This document shows positions 51,131-62,056 of a stretch of DNA of 64,000 nt, one piece after another. The notes under the pieces are model-generated. The model made no database searches. It worked only from the letters and a program-made list of their open reading frames with translations, and was not told the DNA's origin. The stretch is from positions 5,863,181 through 5,927,180 of the forward strand of contig NC_064040.1 of NCBI RefSeq assembly GCF_932526225.1, read 5' to 3'. A program made the position numbers and the translations under genes. Position 1 is the stretch's first letter, and the number at the start of each line of letters is the position of its first letter. This DNA is from Nematostella vectensis (lineage: Eukaryota; Cnidaria; Anthozoa; Actiniaria; Edwardsiidae).

Positions 51131-51140
51131 CTTATATACG
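51131..51140 (-). promoter_or_regulatory. TATA box upstream of the candidate peptide gene
   Basis: The minus strand reads GCGTATATAAGAGG, a strong TATA box about 80 bp before the ATG at 51053. That spacing allows a 5' leader of roughly 50 nt. Confidence 0.5.
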
Positions 51141-51922
51141 CTTAACTTTTGCCGTGAGAACTTGAAATATGTTCTAATTGGGGTGCTTTTAATCGTTAGG
51201 TTGAAGTAGAAGTGGTTTCGGAAAAATGAGTTAGCACGTGGGCGCTCTTTCATAGTTAATGTTAAGTTATAGGGCTATTTGCAAGTGTTGATCAACTCCA
51301 GAATACCCTGCCACAATTATTCTTACAAAAAATCTTCACACATTAATTCCTAAAGAACGAGGCATGATCCGTGCATTGTCGGGGTATTCTACAAGTGTTG
51401 ATACTCCTACTAACTGTTTTTGTAGTGTAATGACCTATTATTTTAGAGACACCAGGAAGTTATAAACTATTTAGAAGACATAATTGTCGTCGTTTTGAAC
51501 AAAATGAATTAGAAAATAAGGCGGCAATTACAAATGAAGAGCAAGCAATGTGAACCTACTTCTTGTTCTCGTCTGTTTTTACTTCACTCCCCTTGAATCA
51601 ACACAGAAAAATCTGCAAGGGATATGATTTTTTATTTTTTTATACAAAGGTAATTCAGCTGGAGGATATTAAATAGATAATAAACAGAAATAAGTATCTT
51701 AACTTCAGTAATAGGGTCAGTCTTCTCTTGCTCTTGAAGGCGGGTTTTGATTCTCACCCGCGCCTTCCGGCAACGACGAAATGGCACATGAAGGGTACTC
51801 TAGTAATGGCACCTGATGACCGCTCGTTAGATTAAGTTATCAAGAGATGATGAAAAACAAACAAGATGCCACCCACTCACGTCTTTTAAAAAAAAGGTTT
51901 TGTACACGTTAATTGTAAGGCT

Positions 51923-52104
51923 GGTTTCCATATTGTCGCACTCGATCGTAAAACGACCGCAACCGGTCGCAAAGGATTCCATATGATCGCAAAACGACCG
52001 CAACCGGTCGCAAAGGATTCCATATGATCGCACACGATCGCAGGGTGAGTTTCCAATATATTCGTACACGGTCGCCTGCGATCGATTGCGATTATATGGA
52101 AACC
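51923..52104. mobile_element. MITE with TGGTTTCCATAT ends and internal 41-bp duplication
   Basis: TGGTTTCCATATTGTCGCAC on the left is inverted on the right as GCGATTATATGGAAACCA. Inside, GCAACCGGTCGCAAAGGATT with its flanks is present twice in tandem, and GATCGCA/CGATCG motifs fill the element. Confidence 0.65.
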
Positions 52105-55090
52105 ATTCTCTACTGACTGGTGCGGTGCGTTTTGCATGCAGCGTTTTGACGATTGACGGTTGACGACATGACGATTATATCACTGATTTCGCTTAACATC
52201 TCTGTGCATGGCGTAAACGTATAAGACAGGGCTTGATACCTGGTTATTGCCTCCCTATTCCAATGCGCGGGTATCTGCCTGATACTTGGGTGTTGTGCAG
52301 TTCGCTAGAGAAATCACCAGCCGTAAAAGCTTTAGCTGCAATACGATTATTCAGCGTACGTTTGGATGCATTGGCTTTCTTGTTTTCTTTTCCTCCAAGA
52401 TGTCCAGGTTTGATCATCTATGCCGTGGTTATAAGACATTCCATAAAATTGTCTTAGACGCAGATCTATTTGTAGGGATGCCGACTTGTTAACTCAAGCT
52501 GTTGGTTCACGTTCAAGGGAGACAAAACCATTTAAAGTTGCAGGAAATAACTTTTCTCAAACTTAACGTTTCCCAATACATAAATTGTAAACTTCTCTCT
52601 TCAATTAGAGTTGTTTTTAGCCACCTTTTGATGAAAACTTAAAAAAAGGGCCTCTTTATATAAAAAAGGATGTAAGAAAAAAACTTGCAAAGTATGTGCG
52701 ATCAACCTTTTTTTTACAACGCTCCTGATTGGTTATTTATTACACCGCGAACTCCCACAGGAGGGCCGAGGCTCCATGGGGGTTGCTAGGAGACTTGAAA
52801 TATCATGACTCCTAGAAAGGGGTAGTCGATCTAACTTCAAGTTATCAAGTTATTTCACCTCATAGAGTTCGGTTTGTTGAGGTCCAACCATAGAAGCTAT
52901 GACTAGGCCGTCTCTGTACGTCTCTTATTCTTGAGACTAAACGCATATTGCCTAAGCAATGCTTTGTTCACGCTCAATATAGGCCCTTTGTATAGATTTT
53001 CTTTTCTTTTTGGTGATGGGTTTCTTCTAGAGGCGCCACATGACAAAGGACTCCTAGCAGTCGCCAGAGACGCGCAATACATCACGGGCATGATGAAATT
53101 ATCTACGTTCCCAAGGAACCTTCCACTTCCCTTATCAAGTATAGGGTTCGATTTTCCTCTATTTTTTATTGCAAAACCAACAATTCTTAACAAATAGGAA
53201 AGTCTGAAGAACTCACCTATTCCGACAATCGGTCACAATGCCAACGGTTCAATATACTAACTTATTCCGCAAGTCTTTAATTTAAATTGGGAGTAAGTCG
53301 GCGTCTCTCGGCGCTTAAAAGTACAAGCAAATCTCGTTCCAGAAGTCTTATCAAGCCCCCACCTGGCTTGAAGGTCCGCTCAGAGCAAACAAAAATATAT
53401 AACGTTGGCTGGGTATACCGTGCACATCAATATGTCTTTATGACTATAAAAATATTTTTAAAATATGTTATCTTTTTATTTATATTTCTATCTTTTTTAT
53501 TATCGCTGTATTTTTAAAAAAATACCCTATTAATAACATTTAAAATACAAGATTGAATTTATTCGTATAGAAGTATTGATTGCCTAATGTGATAAGGCGA
53601 GGGGAGGGGTATACCGGAAATTTGGTCCGCTGAAATGGAAAAACCTTCCCTGCTAGCAGAGGCCTCTTTTTCGCCAGCCCAGCGAAATACAGAGAAAAGA
53701 GGCCTCTGCTAGCAGTGAAGGAAAAACGGACCACCCCGCTCAAAATCCTGGCTACGGGCCTGCCTATTCCCTATCACTGTGATCGTTATATTTAGAAATC
53801 GCTTTCAACCAAACATGTCTCTGGGTATACTGTATAAAACAACTGTAAAAATAAAACGATAAATCTAACTTGGAAAAGTTTAACCCAATCTCAAGAATAT
53901 GAAATTAAGAAAATGAGGTCAAGGTAATCCGCATACAAACTCAACAACAAAAACAGGTCATTAGCACCTCAAAGCCAATCGTGGGGTGTCTTTACGGCAA
54001 AACATAGGAAAGATTTCAGTTCCTCGGTATTGTTCGATTTCCACTGCTGTTTTCCGGACCCCCCTAAATTTATTGCAGAGAACAAACAAGGATTTCTTTC
54101 GAACGGAAGTTGTTTTCGCAAGATTCACTTACTCAAGCCAATCAAAGGCAACACCGGTTATTATGTATTATCAGTATTTTCAAGGTCCAGCAAGAACACA
54201 TCCAAATTCTGTCCGTGACGGAATACGTCGCTAGCCCATGAAAAAATAGGTACCCTTTCCTATCTCAGTTTACAAGATGTAGAACTCTCCTCTTTCAGCT
54301 TTTCTATTATAATGTCTTCTCCCCATAAAGACGAGTCAATAGATCCTGTAGTGTCTGTCGGTTAAATCCTCGAAACTCGCATAAAATAGCAAAGGAATGA
54401 CTTTACCGGCTAGTCACGTATGGAGGCTTAGATCACGCTATAGCCCCCTATAAACACAGCAGCCTCGATTTCAAACTTCACTCACATCACATCACGGATA
54501 TCGACGATGACAATAGTCTTAGGCTTGGGCACCGAAGGCTAAAAAGGTGTCACCGAGCTTAGTTTAGAAACATTCGCCTCAATAACGTCTCAAAGGTAGG
54601 GCCCGGTACCCTTAGTTTTTGTTGTTAAAGTGAGCTCTGTGTTTAACGCGTACACATAAGTGACAGCTCAACGTAAGAAGCAGGCGTGCGCAAGAAGCTA
54701 TAGAACTCTACAAAAGATCTCAAGCGACAAAAACACTATTCACATTCATACTTTGCGATCAATTTTAAACTAGTTTCGATACAATTCACTCATTCATGTA
54801 TTCCAAAAAAAACTATAGTAAACCCTAGCATAGCGAAAGGATAGTATAGTTTTCAGCAGTTCAGCGCACACGTTCCCGTCCAAGATAGACCATGAAACTG
54901 GGTTTTACGTAGTCGTTTGAAGAAAAATTGGCTAAGATGCATCAGACAGAATCCATTTCAAAGTATATTTCAAGCTTGGCTCTTTGATTTCGCCTGGCTC
55001 TTTGAATTCTTGGCGTTGCTTAAACAAAGAAGATGCCTCTGCTAGCAGGGGATCCCTAAATCGTCACGATATTATAATTGTCGGCCCTCG

Positions 55091-55091
<1 letters not shown>
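52105..55091. other. Intergenic; no gene recognised
   Basis: Apart from an inverted repeat at 53624-53732 and isolated TE-like motifs (CCTGGCTACGGGCCTG at 53747), I see no exons, RNA genes or conserved frames. Frames of 60-90 codons here look random. Confidence 0.55.
53624..53732. repeat. Inverted repeat around CTGCTAGCAGAGGCCTCTTT
   Basis: GGTCCGCTGAAATGG...CCCTGCTAGCAGAGGCC on the left is mirrored by GGCCTCTGCTAGCAG...ACGGACC on the right, separated by about 25 bp. CCTCTGCTAGCAGGG occurs again at 55036, so this is a dispersed unit. Confidence 0.6.

Positions 55092-55182
<91 letters not shown>
55092..55182. repeat. (AT)n microsatellite, about 45 units
   Basis: An uninterrupted run of alternating A and T. 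Its true length is prone to slippage and assembly error. Confidence 0.97.
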
Positions 55183-55184
<2 letters not shown>

Positions 55185-55417
55185 CGAGTGCAGTGGACCA
55201 CGTGTATTTTTTAACTGTTCTTAGGTACATTTTGCATTTTCACAACGCAAGTGAAAAAGTGTCTTCACAACGCATGAAATTTCTGGTGACACCGACTTAA
55301 TAGGTGCATAATTTAAAATGTTTTCACGAATGAATGACAAGCCATAGATAAATCGATTTAGCACCCTGATAGTAACTTGTACCAAGGTAAAAATCAACAC
55401 AATGTTGAAAAAGTATA

Positions 55418-56253
55418 TGTAACCGTCGGAACTTGACATTTACCGTGCGGTAACGAAAAATGTAGAAACAAATGCAATACTGAAAGCAAAACTATCAGGT
55501 TCTGACACCAGCCAAAAAGTAGGCAAAAATAAATGGAATGAAACGAAAACGATCGAGCGAAAGGCAACGTGGGAACGAATACATGATGCAAGGCATGGAC
55601 TTATAAGGATTTATTAACAAATTAAATAATAAAGTTTAAGTGATAACCAACATAGTCAAATCCGGAGAAAAGGTGACCTAAACCAAAGGCTAGTTAAAAA
55701 AAAAAGTACTTACAACCGGTAAATCAAACTGAACACAACTGGCATGACAGGCCCGTACGGACAGCGCTCTAAGCTTGTAGCTTATCTCTGCTGACTGTCT
55801 TCCCTGAGCAACTGCATATCTCGCTCCCGCATCACGCCGCGCAAGCAATGCGTCTCCTTTGCTTAACGGTACTAAACTAAAAACTAACAGATACTGTAAA
55901 AACAGCCGCTTTTAAACTCGCTTGGGGACGCGCATTTTTCTAGGGACGCTAACATTTACTATCGTTCAAATTACTCAGCGTCCATTTTCCTGTCAAATTT
56001 AGAAACTAATCTTCCTGGGAAATGGTAAAAGGACGCTAAACTTAAGTCAATTATCACTATCAAGCTAATGATACTAATCTAAAGGAATTTGAAACATGTT
56101 GAAAGTAAATTCCTAAACGTGTACGGATCGAATTAGAATCACGTTTGGGAAACAACCCGTAAAATACGTAAAACTATTATAATCGCAATCCAAAAATCGC
56201 TTACTTAAAATCTTTGCAAAATCTAAAATAACCCAAAATACAACCCGGTCACA
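55418..56253 (-). repeat. 3' LTR of the non-autonomous element
   Basis: On the plus strand it runs from TGTAACCGTCGGAACTTGAC to ACAACCCGGTCACA; about 98% identical by eye to 57709-58545. Confidence 0.9.
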
Positions 56254-57708
56254 CTCGCCCCTCCTTTTGTTCATCACGTCCTCGTGTGAACTAAAACCAA
56301 AATATCACTACATAAACCTTCCTCAAAATAGCCTGACAAGTCCGGTTATACTAATCATTACTCTCATAACATACGCTATGTCGAAACAGCAAGAATACTT
56401 CAAAATAACTTGAAAAACACCAGTGTCATAGAGGGCTGGCGTTCGCCTAGTGGTCCTCGTGAGAGCTCAACCACTAGAGCACAACTGTAGAGCACTGCGT
56501 ATCACCGTCCATGTATCCATCTTGCTCGTATTAGCTTCCTTTGTAAAAGTCAAGTCCATCTGCGGAACCATCTCTCATTTTATCATCTTTTCTTTTCATC
56601 GCTATTCGCCAATCGTGTTGGAGGTACATAAAACACTGTGGAAACTAGCCGGGCGCCTTGAGCTAGTCCCCTAAATACCAAATTCCCCGCTTGCCACACT
56701 TTCGCCGGGAGGTCATTCATCGGGTCAACCACATACACGCAAAAGTCTACTGCTTCCTTGAAGATACTGGTGGTCCCTTTTGGGAAATCGCCATCCCAGC
56801 TCCCCAAATACAGCAACCTTTAAATCATCCGATCCCTCTGCCTCCTTATCAACGGTCACTTGCATCGACATCGCGGCGCATCGCACGGCGTTTGCCTGTT
56901 TCTCGGCACGTCACGATCATGCAAGGGTGTGGATCAAGTCCTCCACTCTCACACGGCGACCATCTTTTACATCCTCGTCTCTGGTCCGCTTTAATATTGC
57001 CTTAGTCCATGTGAAGTTGGTTGTTGTCCTTTTCTACTCGACGAGCTGTCGGTTTTTGAACTCTTTCTGATGCAATGGAGAAATAGCTTTGGCCACTCGA
57101 TTCATTCTTACTTGTCCTCTCTCATCCTCGTGCTTGACTAGCTTGCTGTCGCTTGAGTGCGTGCTTCTCGGAGATCGGACTCCATCGAAAGGATCTAACG
57201 TGGCCCTGTGAGGGATGCCGCAGCTTCACCACGCTAGCCTTACCGTATTACGGATCCATTCCTCGCTCCTATTCCTCTCTAAGACCCCACACTCAAACAG
57301 TCTCTTGCATAAACGTCGGGACGAATGCCGCGGGTAACCAGTCCATCTCTCGTCACTCCCCGACCATGCAAGGGCAAGCAGACTTGAGTAACACCCCTGA
57401 AGCTTCCGTCTTTTTCTCTCGTCGTGACCTTTTGCGTACTTTCCACCGCTCTCATTACGTTACACCATCGCGCTCGCGTCACTTGGAAATGTCAACACCT
57501 TGTCGCGCGACAGACCAACTTCATCTTTTGTAGAACCGCCCGTCCCTCTGGCGCTCCTCGCAAGGCCACCAGAGTACGTCTCGCGTCCGGGCCAGCCATG
57601 ACCAGTGTGTTAAGAACCGTTGTAACAAAACTTACTTACACACAAACTAAAAACTTAATGAAAACCTACGCCATAGAATCGACTTGCATCCCACTTCTGA
57701 CACCAAAA

Positions 57709-58545
57709 TGTAACCGTCGGAACTTGACATTTACCGTGCGGTTACGAAAAATGTAGAAACAAATGCAATACTAAAAGCAAAACTATCAGGTTCTGACACC
57801 AGCCAAAAAGTAGGCAAAAATAAATGGAATGAAACGAAAACGATCGAGCGAAAGGCAACGTGAGAACGAATACATGATGCAAGGCATGGACTTATAAGGA
57901 TTTATTAACAAATTAAATAATAAAGTTTAAGTGATAACAAACATAGTCAAATCACGAGAAAAGGTAACCTAAACCAAAGGCTAGTTTTAAAAACAAAGTA
58001 CTTACAACCGGTAAATCAAACTGAACACAACTGGCATGACAGGCCCCTACGGACAGCGCTCTAAGCTTGTAGCTTATCTCTGCTGACAGTCTTCCCTGAG
58101 CAACTGCATATCTCGCTCCCGCATCACGCCGCGCAAGCAATGCGTCTCCTTTGCTTAACGGTACTAAACTAAAAACTAACAGATACTGTAAAAACAGCCG
58201 CTTTTAAACTCGCTTGGGGACGCGCATTTTTCTAGGGACGCTAACATTTACTATCGTTCAAATTACTTAGCGTCCATTGTCCTGTCAAATTTAGAAACTA
58301 ATCTTCCTGGGAAATGGTAAAAGGACGCTAAACTTAAGTCAATTATCACTATCAAGCTAATGATACTAATCTAAAGGAATTTGAAACATGTTAAAAGTAA
58401 ATTCCTAAACGTGTACGGATCGAATTAGAATCACGTTTGAGAAACAACCCGTAAAATACGTAAAACAATTATAATCGCAATCCAAAAATCGCTTACTTAA
58501 AATCTTTGCAAAATCTAAAATAACCCAAAATACAACCCGGTCACA
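57709..58545 (-). repeat. 5' LTR of the non-autonomous element
   Basis: The partner of 55418-56253, adjacent to the primer binding site at about 57686-57706. Confidence 0.9.
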
Positions 58546-58977
58546 TATATTTTACGCCTCTGTAAAACAGCGTGTTAATTGGTAGATTGTCTACACCACG
58601 CCTACGCAGACCATCTAGTTTTTTTTTCAGCTTGTCAGTAGTCTTTCTGTCATACCATTTTGACAAAGAAACTTATACAGCAGGGCCCCGTTTTTGTCCC
58701 TTATCAAGGGAGAAAATTCTTCTGTTTTCATGTCTAATTGGGAGGTTCTGTATTTATTGCTATTTGGGACTCGTCAAGGCCCTCCAGACACGATATTTAC
58801 ACCTTTTGCCACGCGGGCCTAATATTGATAATCACTTTTAAACCTCCCACAGTATTTCCTATGCAACAGTTGTGGATTGTCTTGCAGCATTCAAAAGCGT
58901 AGTTTCATTTCTTACAGCACCGTAGCGGAATTCAAGCCAAATCAATATCCCTACTTGCTGGTATTCTGTGATTCGCC

Positions 58978-59745
58978 ATGAAGCAAATTATCCTGTGGTC
59001 TCACCCGAGAAGTGTATCGACTGCTTTTGAGCGCTGTATTCGGACGCTGAGGAATGGTCAGGTATTCCATGAACCCTTTGCAGTACCCTTCTACTTTGGA
59101 CCGGACAAGCAGACGGACGATTATCTACGAGAGCGTCCGGACTATGTCCCGGAAGCGACGTACCAATCAGTCGCTGAAGAAATCAGTGCGAGATTTCCAG
59201 GGAAAGAGTTCGTCTTTGTCAAAGAAATGGCCGTGTCCACACAAAACCACTTTGAGGTTTTCCTTCAAGATGAGATGAAAGATTTCCAACACACTTTTCT
59301 AGTCCGAAACCCGGAGAAGTCGCTACGATCTCTTTACCGGACAGGGTATTTTGACCCGGGTCTCGCCGGGATCAAGGAATTATACGACATGTACGAGTTC
59401 GTCAAAAATCACCTCGACCCCTCTCCCCTTGTAATCGACTCTGATGATCTACTGCATTTCCCGGATGAAGTGATGAGAATGTTTTGCGCGGCTGTGGGTA
59501 TTGGGTACCAGGAGAACATGATGCGTTGGACACCTGGTCCCGTGGAGGGATGGGACAGGCCGCTTTGTCAAGGCTGGCATGATGACGTCATGGTATCCTC
59601 GGGACTAAGACGACGGACAGAGTTTAACTCGAAGTCTGTTGTCGGGGTTCTGCCACAGAAAGTTCTAGATGCCATAAAAGAGAATATGTCTTACTATGAA
59701 GCCATTTCTAGACACAGAACATCGCCAGACAGTAAAACATTATGA
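58978..59745 (+). CDS. Sulfotransferase-like P-loop protein, intronless
   Basis: A single open frame of 255 residues. The start MKQIILWSHPRSVSTAFERC carries the 5'-phosphosulfate binding loop (WSHPRSVSTAFER, 7-19). LVRNPEKSLRSLY (108-120) fits the 3'-phosphate motif (Arg110, Ser118). The family belongs to the PAPS-dependent sulfotransferase fold and resembles the bacterial-type sulfotransferase family proteins and the domain in plant branched-chain aminotransferase-like proteins. The substrate is unknown. No signal peptide or membrane anchor is present, so a cytosolic location is likely, unlike Golgi carbohydrate sulfotransferases. The lack of introns contrasts with most genes here and fits a retrocopy or transfer, but PCBD is also intronless. 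Confidence 0.8.
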   Translation: MKQIILWSHPRSVSTAFERCIRTLRNGQVFHEPFAVPFYFGPDKQTDDYLRERPDYVPEATYQSVAEEISARFPGKEFVFVKEMAVSTQNHFEVFLQDEMKDFQHTFLVRNPEKSLRSLYRTGYFDPGLAGIKELYDMYEFVKNHLDPSPLVIDSDDLLHFPDEVMRMFCAAVGIGYQENMMRWTPGPVEGWDRPLCQGWHDDVMVSSGLRRRTEFNSKSVVGVLPQKVLDAIKENMSYYEAISRHRTSPDSKTL

Positions 59746-60134
59746 AACATAAGGCCATATTTTGTTTGAAAAAAAAAAACACTTTGCCCATACATTTTTG
59801 AACAAGGTAAAAAAACATATGATAGAGGGAACCATACTGATAAAGAAATAAAAGTGCTTAGAAAAAAGAAAAGAAGGAAAGAATAGAAAAAATAGAAAAA
59901 TCAATGGTAAATTAGAATTAACACTTTTAATATTTAAATTATTTGTATCCACATAGCGTTACAACTTTCTGGTGTATTTATACACACAAGAACCAAAGTG
60001 CCATGGCATCAATTGCATGCTAGTCATTTTACTTTGGGACTGTCATTTTACTTTGGGACTGTCGAAGGTTCAGTTTGTCCCACCGTTAAGCTACCACTAG
60101 CCATCTTCATCAGTTTTGTCCTCATATTTCAGGG

Positions 60135-61825
60135 TTATGCTCTAGTTGGTTCATCTTTGGATTTTTCATGGGAGTACTGGTTGAGCAATTCAACAGTTTT
60201 CTTTAGCTCTTCTTTCTCTTTCTGTTTCACATATCGACATGCTTCCCTGTAATGAATAATGACACATTGTTTATCAAACTGTACGGTGTGCGGACTACTC
60301 TGAAGAGGAAGAGAAGCTAACTGGAAAACAATTACAGGCATGTAGGGATTGCTGGGTGGGGAAGGGGGGGCAGTCATAGGTATCATATGCTGGCACGTAC
60401 ACAGGGGGATGCGCAGGGTGGGAGCACCCCCCTTGGTTGCCAAAAAGTGGGTCATTTAGGTTATTTCTTATTGGAGGATTGTCACATAATGTCCTTTTTC
60501 ATATGAAACCTATGAATGTGCACTTCCCCTCCCCTCTAATCCAACCCTGGGTTAGCCTGCTTGCAGGTGTTTACCCGGAACGAGCGCAAAGCGCGAAGGG
60601 GAGGGGTGGCCCCGGCCCCTCGTCACGTTTTGTCACTAGCGCCAAGCTAGCGTGGCCAGCAACAAGATGGCGAAAAAAACACCGGGAAAACGCCTGCAAG
60701 CAGGCTAATACTGGGTACACAGCTGAACCTCGGCTTTACTTAAAAGAGGAACCGGCGGAACCAGCCGAACTGGTGGAACCAGCTTATTTTGAGTGCAGGG
60801 GCAAGGCGGATATAGGGATAGAGATGTTATGTAAGGATTACGATTCATTTTGGAAAAATCTGTTTTTTTTTTAATCGATAACGAAATATCGAATAAGTCA
60901 ACACAAGAGCAAATGACTACTATGCTAATTGTTTTAACTTGAAAAACTACTGTTCTTTACAATTTATCCTCACTGTAAATGCGGCGTCTAAGCGAGAAAA
61001 TACAATAACAGTAACAGTTTCAAATACACAACAGCACCAGCTGTTGTTAACACGCTCGTGTTAACGCCACATAGAGTGACGAGTCCAGGACGACCGTGAG
61101 TTTAGAGTTTACACACAATAACACCAATAACATAACCATAGTGTAGAAATAAACTGTTTTGAGCCATCATAAGTGGAGAAAAGAGTTAACTCCCCCCCCC
61201 CCCCCAGAAATTCCCTCCTGGCTAGGCCTAGATACATAATTCCGGATTTTTTTATAGTCAAACGGGAAAATTCGAGGATTTTAAGAAAATTATTTAGGGT
61301 TTTAGGAATTTTAGGTAAAATTCCTACCAAAAAATGCAGATTTTCGGTAGAAATGTGATTCTTTCAACTAAACCGATCGTCAATAATGTTGTTTGGCTAT
61401 TTAGTTACTGTCATACAAAAAATACCGGTCAGCGGCTTTGGCCATATTTTCAGAATGCCTTGTTGGCTTGTTTTCTTCACTGTGTAAAACATGTGTAAAT
61501 CATGGAAAGTTATTTCTTTCAATGTGAATAATGCTGAATTTCGCATTTATACATACACAATAAATAAAAAACACAACATAACGATATATTTCTTATAATT
61601 AAGGGAGGAAAAGCATATTCATGGAAGAAGAAAAAATTAGAAAATTCGAGATTTTTAGGGAAGAAATCGGGATTTTTAGAGGCAAATTCGGGATTTTTAC
61701 ACATTTTTGGGAGAACCACCAGAAAGATTTATAGCTGATAAGAGCTTTGGTAGGTACTGACCAGCCTGCAACTGCTACCAGTGCAAAAGATCCAACAGCT
61801 AAGTCACATGACCTTCTAATGTGTC
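60135..61825 (-). CDS. COX20: COX20-like cytochrome c oxidase assembly protein, last two coding exons
   Basis: Exons 61762-61825 (donor GTCAGT) and 60135-60246 (acceptor TTCATTACAG) join as ...HIRRSCDLAVGSFALVAVAGW then EACRYVKQKEKEELKKTVEL, ending KSKDEPTRA. The motif IRRSCD followed by a hydrophobic helix and a basic CRY...KQ...E helix matches the second membrane segment and tail of COX20 (FAM36A) as I remember it. COX20 is a mitochondrial inner-membrane chaperone for COX2. The phase-2 donor GTCAGT was chosen because it alone keeps the tail in frame. The N-terminal exons are not visible and should lie beyond the window; the LINE at 62057-64000 is then inside an intron. Confidence 0.7.
60553..60711. 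mobile_element. MITE with TTAGCCTGCTTGCAGG ends
   Basis: TTAGCCTGCTTGCAGGTGTT on the left is inverted on the right as AACGCCTGCAAGCAGGCTAA, giving a 159-bp hairpin-forming element with GC-rich content inside the COX20 intron. It resembles the AGCCTGYGTAGCAAGC family in style but differs in sequence. Confidence 0.7.
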
Positions 61826-61961
61826 CTGAAATACCAAGGGAAATTTTGAATAAAGTGAACTACTTGATAACATATGTTTTGTAAAAAAACAGATCAATGG
61901 ACTATATACTAGTGTTGGTAGTGGTGTGTAGTTATTTTTAAATGCTAAGAACATTTAAATA

Positions 61962-62034
61962 ATTATTTTCTATCCCTGATGAAGGCAGCATTCCTGAAAC
62001 GTCGTGAAATATGTAATGAATGGTAGAAAATAAT
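61962..62034 (+). ncRNA. Hammerhead-ribozyme-like core, possibly degenerate
   Basis: CTGATGA (61976-61982), a short AGG/CCT stem and GAAAC (61996-62000) are arranged as in hammerhead ribozymes. The flanks ATTATTTTCTA (61962-61972) and TAGAAAATAAT (62024-62034) are exact complements and would form an 11-bp stem I. Stem III is at best two pairs and stem II three, so activity is uncertain. Penelope-like and retrozyme elements of animals are known to carry type I hammerheads with short stem III. Confidence 0.35.
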
Positions 62035-62056
62035 AGGAGAGGGACTACAAGTTACT

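Larger units (their letters stand above)
55418..58545 (-). mobile_element. Non-autonomous LTR retrotransposon, 3.1 kb
   Basis: Two direct LTRs of about 836 bp (55418-56253 and 57709-58545) flank only 1.46 kb. On the minus strand the 5' LTR ends GACGGTTACA and is followed after two bases by TGGTGTCAGAAGTGGGATGC, a tRNA-type primer binding site. The 3' LTR is preceded by the purine tract AAAAGGAGGGGCGAG. TATA on both sides (55414-55417 and 58546-58549) may be the target duplication. No reverse transcriptase, integrase or protease motif is readable inside, so the element must depend on a relative. About 15 differences between LTRs suggest a fairly recent insertion. Confidence 0.88.

Noticed and set aside
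52931-53197. 88-codon plus frame
   Set aside because: Low-complexity hydrophobic sequence with no recognisable motif, splice context or promoter.
56691-57533. Plus-strand frames inside the non-autonomous LTR element
   Set aside because: They are antisense to the element and lack any gag or pol motif.
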